The notes below the pieces were generated by a model. It did not search any database. It was not told the DNA's origin and saw only the letters and a program-made list of their open reading frames with translations. Of a stretch of DNA of 6,261 bases, positions 1-6,258 are shown one piece after another. The DNA lies in the NCBI GenBank assembly GCA_021828925.1, contig JAJZCT010000214.1:1-6261 (forward strand), written 5' to 3'. The stretch's first letter is position 1. Every line of letters starts with the position of its first letter. The position numbers and the translations under genes were made by a program. The DNA is from Planctomycetota bacterium (lineage in GTDB: Bacteria > Planctomycetota > Phycisphaerae > WQYP01).

Positions 1-389
1 GCGTCGCGCGGGCTATGCTCGGGATTGTTGAGGATGGCCCCCAGCGACTTGGCCCGGCGCAATGGTTGTGTATTCAGGCTTAAACTCAAGGCCTGAGCGT
101 CCGCGATAAACCATGATTCCATTTCCTGCATGGCAAAAACAATTCCAACAGAAAATCCAGTTCCCGAACCACAGGGAACTGCGGACTTGATTAATGACTT
201 CGCGGCCTCGAGCGGACACTGATCTTTGAGGCTGTCGCCACCAACGACGAGCAACACCGCGGAAGCCCCGCTACGCCACGCTGTATTTAAATAGTGAGTC
301 CACCGCCCGGAACCGGAGGCCTGCAGTCTGGCCAAGTGGCCAAACGGTGAATTGCAGACCATTTTCCATACCGCCATTCCCCGGTCCAC
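1..389 (-). CDS. DUF4276-like (TOPRIM-related) protein, partial at both ends, probably a broken gene
   Basis: An open frame runs from a stop at 401-399 to the left edge of the window. It gives 125 residues from ATG 377 (GTG 389 is the other possible start) and continues beyond the window. What I see: a hydrophobic strand and turn VLLVVGGDS (about residues 41-49), then FAMQEMESWFIAD (about 81-93), then LRRAKSLGAILNN (about 106-118). This order matches the DUF4276 family, where a LLDADD-type TOPRIM strand is followed by a REFEAWFLA-type block and an AKxWL block. Family proteins are usually about 200 residues and start with a VEGxxE strand, which is absent from this frame. The first Asp of the TOPRIM DxD is Gly here and the second (D48) is kept. 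Neither start has a well-placed ribosome site. I infer a 5'-truncated or frameshifted remnant. The family call comes from recalled motifs, not from a search. Confidence 0.6.
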   Translation of the reverse strand, partial: MDRGMAVWKMVCNSPFGHLARLQASGSGRWTHYLNTAWRSGASAVLLVVGGDSLKDQCPLEAAKSLIKSAVPCGSGTGFSVGIVFAMQEMESWFIADAQALSLSLNTQPLRRAKSLGAILNNPEHSPRD

Positions 390-500
390 CCCAACATGTC
401 ATTAGCTCTATGCGGAAGCGTTGAGTTGGCTGCGGAGCGGCGCTTGCGATGATCCGGCGGTTACTTCGGCAAGCGATGGCCCCCGTCATCGGCCACCCGG
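390..500 (-). pseudogene. Probable out-of-frame N-terminal remnant of the DUF4276-like gene
   Basis: Between the peptidase stop (506) and the open DUF4276 frame, two other minus-strand frames carry peptide that resembles the missing N-terminus. Right after the stop, in the peptidase frame, comes VADDGGHRLPK and then TAA. This occupies the place of the family's first strand and VEGxxE loop. The next frame (open from ATG 489) reads NRRIIASAAPQPTQRFRIE, like the usual LLRRI helix and following strand. The main frame then takes over below about 400. Two frame changes would be needed to join the three parts. The resemblance is short and partly subjective, so this is an inference. Sequencing error is an alternative to real decay. 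Confidence 0.35.
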
Positions 501-505
501 CGCGA

Positions 506-1732
506 TCACGACGCCGCCGGGCCCAGGGTCGTGGTGGTGATCGGGTTGAATGGATATTCTCGAAGGACTTTCTTTATGGCTGCGGCATCGACGCTTTCCA
601 GCAATTGCAGGTCTTCCTCAAGGGTTTTGTATTCTTTATTGTAAATCCAGCGCGAGCAGATATTGCGCATGCGGCCCAGCGGCAATTCCCCCTGTAAAAC
701 CGCGGCGGTGGCGATTTTGTTCTTGCTGCGGGAAATTTCCTGATCCGTCAGGCCGTGGAGAATAACTTTTTGCAATTCGCTGCGCAGGATATCCGCGACC
801 TGCCCGGATCGCGCCGGATCGCACGAGGCATAGGCAAAAAAGCTCCCCACCTGATCGTGCGGGTAAAATGAAAAGTCCGCTTCATCCGCCAAACCAGGCT
901 CAACCAGCGCCCAGTAAAATCGCGACCCCTCATGATCTCCCACCGCATCCGCCAGCACTTGCGCCGCGTACCTGCCGTCATGCTGTGCCGAGGGGCCGGG
1001 GCACATTAAAGCGACGTAATGCCGTTTGAGCTTGGGATCAGCAATGTGCCGCACGCCGCCTTTTATCTCTGCCACCGGATATTGCCTCCGCACATCCAGA
1101 TGCTTCCACTGTCCGCATTTTTCTTCCGATAGCCGCAGTAATTCATCAAAGTCCATTTTCCCGGCCACCGCCAATACCATATTGCCCGGACCGTATCGCG
1201 CGTCAAAATAAGTTTGCATCTGATCACGCGTTAACGCGGTGATGGATTCCTTGGTGCCCAGGATAGAATACGCCATCGGATGACGGCGGAAATGGTCTTT
1301 CATAATCGCTTCATACAAGACATGGCCGGGGCGGTCCAGATAGAGGGCGATTTCCTCCAGGATAACCTTTTTTTCCATGTTAAAATCGTCGCTGTGCAAA
1401 GCCGGGCGCATCATGTCCGCCAGCAGATCAAGAGCGGCCGGCAGGAACTCCGGAAGAACATGGGCCCAATAACACGTTACCTCATTGCTGGTAAACGCAT
1501 TGTTACGCGCCCCCATGGCGTCAAATTCACGATTTACATCAGCGCTGGAGCGACGCGAGGTTCCCTTGAACATCATGTGCTCAAGAAAATGGGATACGCC
1601 GGAAACGTCACCGGCTTCATCCCGGGAACCGGTTTTCACCATAAATCCGATGGCGACGCTTTGGGCATCGGGATTTATTTCCGCCACGATATCCATGCCG
1701 TTTTTTAACTGTGTATGCTTAAATGTAACCAT
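506..1732 (-). CDS. M16 family zinc metallopeptidase, catalytic subunit
   Basis: Insulinase/mitochondrial-processing-peptidase type protease (M16B), 408 residues, a normal length for the two-domain bacterial form. The N-terminal domain has the inverted zinc motif HFLEH at residues 48-52 (H48 and H52 ligands, E51 catalytic). The third ligand is probably Glu126 or Glu127 in VILEEIALYLDRP. Other family marks are FKGT, GARNNAFTSNEVTCYW and a C-terminal end REYPFNP...TLGPA that looks complete. In the second domain R270 of GSR is kept, but the GLxY tyrosine of the R/Y substrate-binding pair is replaced (GLADE, 279-283). This suggests it needs a partner, supplied by the gene just upstream. There is no signal peptide, so a cytoplasmic enzyme is likely. 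The ATG start is supported by GGAG (1742-1745) nine bases upstream. Substrate unknown, probably short peptides. Confidence 0.93.
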   Translation of the reverse strand: MVTFKHTQLKNGMDIVAEINPDAQSVAIGFMVKTGSRDEAGDVSGVSHFLEHMMFKGTSRRSSADVNREFDAMGARNNAFTSNEVTCYWAHVLPEFLPAALDLLADMMRPALHSDDFNMEKKVILEEIALYLDRPGHVLYEAIMKDHFRRHPMAYSILGTKESITALTRDQMQTYFDARYGPGNMVLAVAGKMDFDELLRLSEEKCGQWKHLDVRRQYPVAEIKGGVRHIADPKLKRHYVALMCPGPSAQHDGRYAAQVLADAVGDHEGSRFYWALVEPGLADEADFSFYPHDQVGSFFAYASCDPARSGQVADILRSELQKVILHGLTDQEISRSKNKIATAAVLQGELPLGRMRNICSRWIYNKEYKTLEEDLQLLESVDAAAIKKVLREYPFNPITTTTLGPAAS

Positions 1733-1801
1733 CTAAAAACTCTCCGGGAAATATCCTGCCGCCGGGCAACGCGCCATAGGCGTCCGCCGCCCGCCGCGCT
1801 G

Positions 1802-3073
1802 TTAACCAATCTTATCCACGGGGACCGCCAGTGGGGCCGGCCCAATGGTCACTACCGTCATGTTGCCCGCCCGATGCGCCTCAAGGAAGGTATTGAGCCG
1901 TTTGAGGTCAACGCTTTCAATGCGGGCACGCAGTTCGTCCAGCGTGCGCGGGCGGCCATAATGATAAAAATCATGGGCGATGGCACCGGCGCGGGCGGCG
2001 GAGCTTTCACCATTCATAATCACTCGGGCTTTCATACCCACCTGCGCCCGGTCCAGTTCATCCTGCTGGGCACCGGCACTGAAACGCTGCAATTCATGCA
2101 GAAACGAATCCAATGTTTTTTGCGCCCGCTCCGGCACGGTTCCGGCGTATCCCAGAACCGCACCCAGATGTTTCAGACTCATATACCCCGCGCTGACGGA
2201 ATAGCACAGGCCCTGCTTTTCCCGAATTTCCGAAAATAACCGCGCGCCCATACCCCCGCTTAAAATATTCATCGCCAACTGCAGCACAATGCTGTCCGGA
2301 TCGGACTCCGGAATCGCATCAAAGGCCAGGCCGATCTGCACCTGATTGCTGGCTTGCTGTTCATGCCAAACCCCGCCCGCTGCCGCCTCGGCCGGCATCT
2401 GCACCGGTTCTTTGGACACCCAGGACCCGAAATGCTGTTCTACCAAATCCCGCACCGCCGCAAATTCTACTGCCCCCGCCACCGCCAGAATCGATCCGCG
2501 CGCCGTTGAACGGTTTTGGAAATCCTTGCGTAAGCCCGCGGGCGTTAGCGCCGTGAGATGTTCTTTTTTTCCTACCACTGGCCGGCCATACGGTTGCGCG
2601 AAATGACGCGATTTAATCAGCAGATTCAGCTTTTGCGCCGGTTCATCTTCAATGGCATCTAATTGCTGCATGGCCAAATCACGCGACGGGCCAAACCCCC
2701 CGTCCGGCAGCATGGGCCGCAATAATATATCCCCGTACACCGGCAATACTTGCGGTAACTTATCCGCCAGCATGGACGCGTTAAAGCGCATAAACACCGT
2801 TTCGGCATTCGTGGCTCTCTGTGCACCCAGCGAATCGAGGTAATCAGTTAGTTCCCGATTATCGCGCTCGCCGGCTCCACGGGTTATCCAATCCGCCAGA
2901 ACATTGGCACTCCCCAAACCATCCGTCGGATCCGATGCGGCTCCCATGGGCGTCAGAATGGTCAGTGCCGCGGATCGCACGTCCGGCATGGATTCCACCA
3001 GCAAGGTTAAGCCATTGGATAAGGTTGTTACATCCTGCCGGGCTTTTATGCCGGCGGTTTTTAGTGTTGACAC
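1802..3073 (-). CDS. M16 family peptidase homologue, non-catalytic partner subunit
   Basis: 423 residues in the same two-domain M16B fold as the next gene. The zinc motif is gone: the position of HFLEH reads NVLAD (57-61), so both His and the catalytic Glu are lost. The second domain instead has an intact GGMGARLFSEIREKQGLCYSV block (273-293) with R278 and Y291, the R/Y pair that binds substrate in M16B heterodimers. Loss of zinc in one chain and of Tyr in the other is the known division of labour in paired bacterial M16B proteases, so I infer that the two products form one active site. No signal peptide is seen. The start is GTG at 3073, chosen because GGAG lies six bases upstream; an ATG at 3075 is out of frame and meets TAA after four codons. 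The gene ends 69 bp before its partner starts. Confidence 0.93.
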   Translation of the reverse strand: MSTLKTAGIKARQDVTTLSNGLTLLVESMPDVRSAALTILTPMGAASDPTDGLGSANVLADWITRGAGERDNRELTDYLDSLGAQRATNAETVFMRFNASMLADKLPQVLPVYGDILLRPMLPDGGFGPSRDLAMQQLDAIEDEPAQKLNLLIKSRHFAQPYGRPVVGKKEHLTALTPAGLRKDFQNRSTARGSILAVAGAVEFAAVRDLVEQHFGSWVSKEPVQMPAEAAAGGVWHEQQASNQVQIGLAFDAIPESDPDSIVLQLAMNILSGGMGARLFSEIREKQGLCYSVSAGYMSLKHLGAVLGYAGTVPERAQKTLDSFLHELQRFSAGAQQDELDRAQVGMKARVIMNGESSAARAGAIAHDFYHYGRPRTLDELRARIESVDLKRLNTFLEAHRAGNMTVVTIGPAPLAVPVDKIG

Positions 3074-3079
3074 ATGTGA

Positions 3080-3083
3080 CTCC
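3080..3083 (-). promoter_or_regulatory. Ribosome binding site that decides a GTG start
   Basis: GGAG on the minus strand, six bases from GTG 3073. It selects the GTG for the M16 partner subunit, since no in-frame ATG is near. The overlapping ATG at 3075 is four bases from the same GGAG and opens only a four-codon frame ending in TAA at 3063-3061. Confidence 0.65.
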
Positions 3084-3141
3084 TGATTGCTGCAAGCATA
3101 TTACCAAACCTTCAGACGCCGCCCGCCGATATCCGCACTTT

Positions 3142-4308
3142 TTACGCCCAAGATGGCACCGATTTCAGTGCCGCCGGCAATTTACGCTGCTGATGTACCT
3201 GCCGGAAAATTTCCGGCAGCGTGTCGGTAGCGCTCCATGGGGCTTTTTTTATTTTCCAGTCCGCGCTCTGATAACATGAGAATACAAAATCCGTGGTTTT
3301 GCAAATGGCGGAAAAATCAGTCATGGGACGAGATCCCGTCCGCACCGCCTGCGCGAAGCTGTTAAACACCCGCGACGTACCGCTAAATTCCTTGTTGTCA
3401 TCGGTAAATTCCAGCGCCGGCTGTCCATCAACAAATAAGTAGCCCACACCATTCCATAACGCCCGGCCCTTGGCTCCAATTAATTCAATGGAATGCCGAT
3501 CTACCCGGCTGCACGTCGTGGCAATAGCCCACAACCGTGGTGCATCCGGCGTATTTAGAGTGGCAGAAATAAAGGCACAATCTTCCATTTCCAAAGCTGG
3601 AGTATCATGAAATTTATACAAAGCCACTTCCACATCACGGGTATCGGCCACAGCCGGTAAATCCCCCGGGGCGCACAGGACCAACGTCTGATTAATAAAG
3701 TGAATCGCCTGATTAAATATGATGCCATCAAGGTTCCATCTATTACCAAACATTTTCTTTCCCGCCCATGCCACGCGCTCAAAATATGGGTTCTCCCGCC
3801 ACCACAAACTCGAGAGAAATATCTCCTTGATCGGGCCGATCGCTCCGCCTTGAATATGACGGCGCAGTTCCAGAATCGATTTTCTTCCCACATGCTGCAT
3901 CTGCACCGCGCCAACCTTGCCGGACTTTTTCTGCGCCTCCAGCATGGTGCGACAATCATCGGGATGAGTTGCCATGGGCTTTTCCACCAGCACATGTTTG
4001 CCGGCCTCAAACGCCGCCACCGTCATTTCCCGATGCAGGAAATGTGGTGCGGCAATACAAACGGCCTCCACCCGCGGGTCCTTGAGTAATTCGCGGAAAT
4101 CCGATGAAATTTTCCCACCCAGCGCGGTAATTCGTGCGGCTTGCTTGGCAACTGCTTCACTTTCCAACCGGGGATCACACCCTGCCACGATGGAAAAATT
4201 CGGATTTTTTTCCATTTCATCCAAGTGCAAAGGCCCAATCCCGCCACCCAGGCCGATTTGCCCGACCCGCACCGGGTCATTTACTTTTTCCGCCACATGA
4301 AGGGTCAT
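3142..4308 (-). CDS. Gfo/Idh/MocA family NAD(P)-dependent oxidoreductase
   Basis: 388 residues, full length for the family. An N-terminal Rossmann fold binds NAD(P): VRVGQIGLGGGIGPLHL (13-29), then the strand end VAGCDPR (41-47) and VCIAAPHFLH (83-92). The EKPMA motif at 109-113 contains the conserved Lys110. In the C-terminal alpha/beta domain, DGIIFNQAIHFIN (194-206) carries the conserved His203 of the active site; the residue often Asp in this motif is Asn199, a variant common in FNQ/MNQ-type members. Such enzymes oxidise or reduce sugars, polyols or their derivatives; the substrate cannot be told from sequence. No Tat or Sec signal is seen. The ATG start has GGAG (4318-4321) nine bases upstream. 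It leads the minus-strand operon, 68 bp before the M16 partner subunit, and is divergent from the amidohydrolase. Confidence 0.93.
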   Translation of the reverse strand: MTLHVAEKVNDPVRVGQIGLGGGIGPLHLDEMEKNPNFSIVAGCDPRLESEAVAKQAARITALGGKISSDFRELLKDPRVEAVCIAAPHFLHREMTVAAFEAGKHVLVEKPMATHPDDCRTMLEAQKKSGKVGAVQMQHVGRKSILELRRHIQGGAIGPIKEIFLSSLWWRENPYFERVAWAGKKMFGNRWNLDGIIFNQAIHFINQTLVLCAPGDLPAVADTRDVEVALYKFHDTPALEMEDCAFISATLNTPDAPRLWAIATTCSRVDRHSIELIGAKGRALWNGVGYLFVDGQPALEFTDDNKEFSGTSRVFNSFAQAVRTGSRPMTDFSAICKTTDFVFSCYQSADWKIKKAPWSATDTLPEIFRQVHQQRKLPAALKSVPSWA

Positions 4309-4339
4309 AATTTTGAACTCCGAAAGTTTCTAAGTCGGT

Positions 4340-4368
4340 ACTTTAGGCCTTCAGGGCCTTTGAGTAAA
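4340..4368 (-). promoter_or_regulatory. Candidate sigma-70-like promoter for the minus-strand operon
   Basis: On the minus strand TTTACT (4368-4363, four of six to TTGACA) is followed by exactly 17 bases and then TAAAGT (4345-4340, four of six to TATAAT). This would place the transcription start about 25 bases before the oxidoreductase ATG, leaving room for its GGAG. The match is moderate and is supported mainly by spacing and position. Confidence 0.4.
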
Positions 4369-4369
4369 G
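4341..4369. promoter_or_regulatory. Palindromic candidate operator between divergent genes
   Basis: An inverted repeat AGGCC (4345-4349), loop TTCAG, GGCCT (4355-4359) lies inside an outer pair CTTTA (4341-4345) and TAAAG (4365-4369). The inner repeat falls in the spacer of the candidate minus-strand promoter, and the outer arms overlap its two hexamers. A regulator bound here could block the promoter. This is inference from symmetry and position. Confidence 0.35.
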
Positions 4370-4388
4370 CATCCGGACTCGATTTAGA
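4360..4388 (+). promoter_or_regulatory. Weak candidate promoter for the amidohydrolase
   Basis: TTGAGT (4360-4365) is followed 17 bases later by TTTAGA (4383-4388). The first hexamer matches four of six, the second three of six. It overlaps the -35 of the minus-strand candidate, as would fit a shared control region. Weak on its own. Confidence 0.2.
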
Positions 4389-4453
4389 CGATAAATCATC
4401 CCAAAAATCAGACCGCTTGCCCGCCCCCGGTGCAGCGAGTATCTTGACCATTG

Positions 4454-5449
4454 ATGATTATTGATTGCCACACCAGCATCTGGCAAAGCCCCGAGCAATT
4501 GGGCCGCGACGCCATTAACCGCATCGCTCAGCCTACGCGCTTCGGGCACGAACAAGTCCGACTCCTGCCCAAGGCCGATACCGCTTCCCATTATCTCGCC
4601 GCCGAGCCGGTACAACGCAGCTTTGTGCTGGGATTTAAAAGCCGCTATCTCGGAGCATCGATCCCCAACGATCTTATTACCGATTATTGCAGTGAACATG
4701 CCGATCAGATGATCGGCTTTGCGGGCCTTGATCCCACGGACCCCGATTCCGCCGCACAGGTTGCCGACATCGGCCATAGTACGTTACTCAAAGGGCTGGT
4801 CATCGCCCCGGCCGCGCAGGATTTTCACCCCTGCGACACGCAAGCCATGCGCATTTACGAGGCCGCTGCGATTTTAAAATTACCGGTGATCTTTTCCAGC
4901 GGACCGTATAATTCGGCCCACACTCGCTTGGAATACGCCCGCCCCTTGCTGCTGGATGAAATTGCCCGCAACTTCCCTGATCTTAAATTGGTCATCAGCC
5001 ACATGGGTTATCCCTGGGTGGATGAAACCCTGATGCTTCTCGCCAAACACAACAATGTATTTGCCGGTATCGCCGGATTGCTGCGACGACCTTGGATTGC
5101 CTGGGATGCGTTACTGCGGGCCTATGAGATGCAGGTCACCAGCCGACTGCTTTTTGGCAGTGATTTTCCCTTTTCCACCGCCACGGATTGTATTGATACA
5201 CTCTACAACATCAATCAGTTTGCGATGGGGTCCCCCATGCCGATTATTCCGCGTGAAGTTCTGCGCAATATTGTCCATAATGACGCCCTTTCCGCTCTGG
5301 GCATTCACTTTCCCTCCAGCCGGACATTGGCCCCCCCCCCTGAAACTGCGTCGGGCAGGCACGGAATAAAACGCGATCAAACCCGCAAAATAATTTTGCC
5401 CCAACACTCGATTCTACCGCGGCCGCAAGAGTCGGCAATTGTTGCATGA
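4454..5449 (+). CDS. Amidohydrolase-2 family TIM-barrel protein with degenerate metal site
   Basis: 331 residues from ATG 4454. TTG 4451 just before it is the only other start, since a TGA lies at 4445-4447; no good ribosome site is seen. The start MIIDCHTSIW, the strand ISHMGYPW (181-188) and LLFGSDFPF (232-240) are typical of the PF04909 family of lactonases, decarboxylases and hydrolases. H6, H183 and D237 are kept. The second His of the usual HxH is Ser8, and the strand-5 His position reads FSSG (147-150), so metal binding is reduced or altered. The barrel should end near ALGI (281-284). The last 45 or so residues are Pro/Arg-rich, follow a C10 run and may not be authentic. It is divergent from the oxidoreductase, and I infer a possible shared sugar-acid or lactone pathway. 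A non-metal or inactive role is also possible. Confidence 0.85.
   Translation: MIIDCHTSIWQSPEQLGRDAINRIAQPTRFGHEQVRLLPKADTASHYLAAEPVQRSFVLGFKSRYLGASIPNDLITDYCSEHADQMIGFAGLDPTDPDSAAQVADIGHSTLLKGLVIAPAAQDFHPCDTQAMRIYEAAAILKLPVIFSSGPYNSAHTRLEYARPLLLDEIARNFPDLKLVISHMGYPWVDETLMLLAKHNNVFAGIAGLLRRPWIAWDALLRAYEMQVTSRLLFGSDFPFSTATDCIDTLYNINQFAMGSPMPIIPREVLRNIVHNDALSALGIHFPSSRTLAPPPETASGRHGIKRDQTRKIILPQHSILPRPQESAIVA
5331..5340 (+). repeat. Homopolymer run of ten C in the amidohydrolase 3' end
   Basis: Ten C stand directly before TGA (5341-5343). With ten C the frame continues to 5449. With 8 or 11 C the TGA is in frame and the protein ends after APP or APPP. With 9 C it ends at TAA 5367-5369. Such runs slip in replication, transcription and sequencing. 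Confidence 0.9.
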
Positions 5450-5536
5450 CCTACGCTCAATGCGTTACTATCTGCGTAAGTGTTGATTGAGAACACGGCC
5501 GAATCTCGACGGAAGCGTACAGGATGATAACAATTT

Positions 5537-5857
5537 ATGATTATTACCACGACCAATGGCATCGATGGACACCGCATTCTGGAATATAAAGGGCTGGTCC
5601 GCGGAATCGTCGTTCGCACCCCCACCATCAGCCAAGGATTTATGGGCGGACTTAAGTCCATCGTCGGCGGCCGCAATCGCAGTTACATCATGATGTGCGA
5701 AGAGGCCCGCAATGAAGCTTTCGAAATTATGGCACAACAGGCGGCCGAACTCGGTGCCAATGCCGTTGTCGGAGTGCGTTATGATGCCGCCGACCTTGGC
5801 GGACAGAGCGGCTCATCGGAAGTGCTCTGTTATGGCACGGCCGTAGTTTGCGAATAA
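5537..5857 (+). CDS. YbjQ-family (DUF74) putative heavy-metal-binding protein
   Basis: A 106-residue protein, the normal length of the PF01906 family. The family pattern is followed throughout: MIITTTNGIDGHRILEYKGLV at the start, VVRTPTIS...GGLKSIVGG in the middle, a helix EEARNEAFEIMAQQAAELGANAVVGVRYD (about 55-83) and the closing EVLCYGTAVVC. Members are small cytoplasmic, oligomeric proteins annotated as heavy-metal binding on structural grounds; their cellular role is not settled. Two Cys (54 and near 99) and the last Cys are seen, but no clear metal-binding cluster. The ATG has AGGA (5521-5524) twelve bases upstream, a rather long spacing. It lies 87 bp after the amidohydrolase on the same strand and may have its own promoter. 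It faces the DUF1328 gene 57 bp away. Confidence 0.93.
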   Translation: MIITTTNGIDGHRILEYKGLVRGIVVRTPTISQGFMGGLKSIVGGRNRSYIMMCEEARNEAFEIMAQQAAELGANAVVGVRYDAADLGGQSGSSEVLCYGTAVVCE

Positions 5858-5914
5858 TCCTTGGAACTTTCACCCAAACCGACAACTCCCGCCACGGAGC
5901 CACAAGGCCTTTGG

Positions 5915-6079
5915 TTACCGCCTGCCGCGAAAGCCGCCGATAAGGGAAACCACAAAAACAATCAGAAAAATTACAAAAAGAACCTTTGCGATTTCGGTTG
6001 CCAGACCGGCGACACCCAAAAATCCAAATAACCCGGCGATAATCGCCACGACCAGAAATATGATGGCCCAATAAAGCAT
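5915..6079 (-). CDS. DUF1328 family small membrane protein (YtjA-like)
   Basis: A 54-residue protein with two membrane segments: [20 protein letters not shown] (1-20) and, after the short linker [12 protein letters not shown], a second stretch [16 protein letters not shown] (about 34-49), ending with a basic FRGRR tail. Length and sequence fit the DUF1328/YtjA family of inner-membrane proteins, common in proteobacteria and other Gram-negatives and of unknown function. The start at 6079 is preferred over the upstream in-frame ATG at 6106, because GGAG (6088-6091) sits eight bases before it and family proteins begin with M-L-x-W. It converges on the YbjQ gene. Confidence 0.93.
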   Translation of the reverse strand: MLYWAIIFLVVAIIAGLFGFLGVAGLATEIAKVLFVIFLIVFVVSLIGGFRGRR

Positions 6080-6252
6080 TGTGGAAACTCCTTCAAAAAA
6101 TCCCATCCGCTACCGTCGATAACATTTTTCCCACGCGCACGGCTCTTAAAACCTATTTAGCCGCCGCCCGAACCCCGTCATGGGAGAATTAATTTTGCAG
6201 CCCAGCCAATCACCAAGCCGCGCCGCCAAAAGCTGCATTCCCCACATCGTTA

Positions 6253-6258
6253 ATTATA
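6253..6258 (-). promoter_or_regulatory. Possible -10 box upstream of the DUF1328 gene
   Basis: A perfect TATAAT on the minus strand (6258-6253). The -35 would lie outside the window, so this rests on one hexamer in an AT-rich patch. If used, it would give the DUF1328 mRNA a leader of about 165 bases. Confidence 0.25.

Noticed and set aside
13..219. A 68-codon minus-strand frame near the left end
   Set aside because: It has no family resemblance and overlaps the frame that carries the DUF4276-like blocks, so it is a shadow of it.
475..497. Stem-loop just after the M16 catalytic gene (GGTGGCC/GGCCATC on minus, nine-base loop) as an intrinsic terminator
   Set aside because: Seven pairs including one G-U, but no T-run follows, so a Rho-independent terminator is not supported.
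1280..1708. A 142-codon plus-strand frame opposite the M16 catalytic gene
   Set aside because: It lies wholly antisense to a well-supported peptidase and has no recognisable domain.
506..3073. M16 pair as the maturation protease of a RiPP or PQQ-type cluster
   Set aside because: No precursor peptide, radical SAM or transporter gene is present in the window.
5442..5471. TTGCAT and TACTAT with an 18-base gap as a YbjQ promoter
   Set aside because: The first hexamer matches only three of six; too weak to call.
5858..5914. A bidirectional terminator between the convergent YbjQ and DUF1328 genes
   Set aside because: Only the short palindrome AAGGCCTT (5903-5910), without loop room, and a four-base CTCC/GGAG stem are present; there is no T-run on either side.
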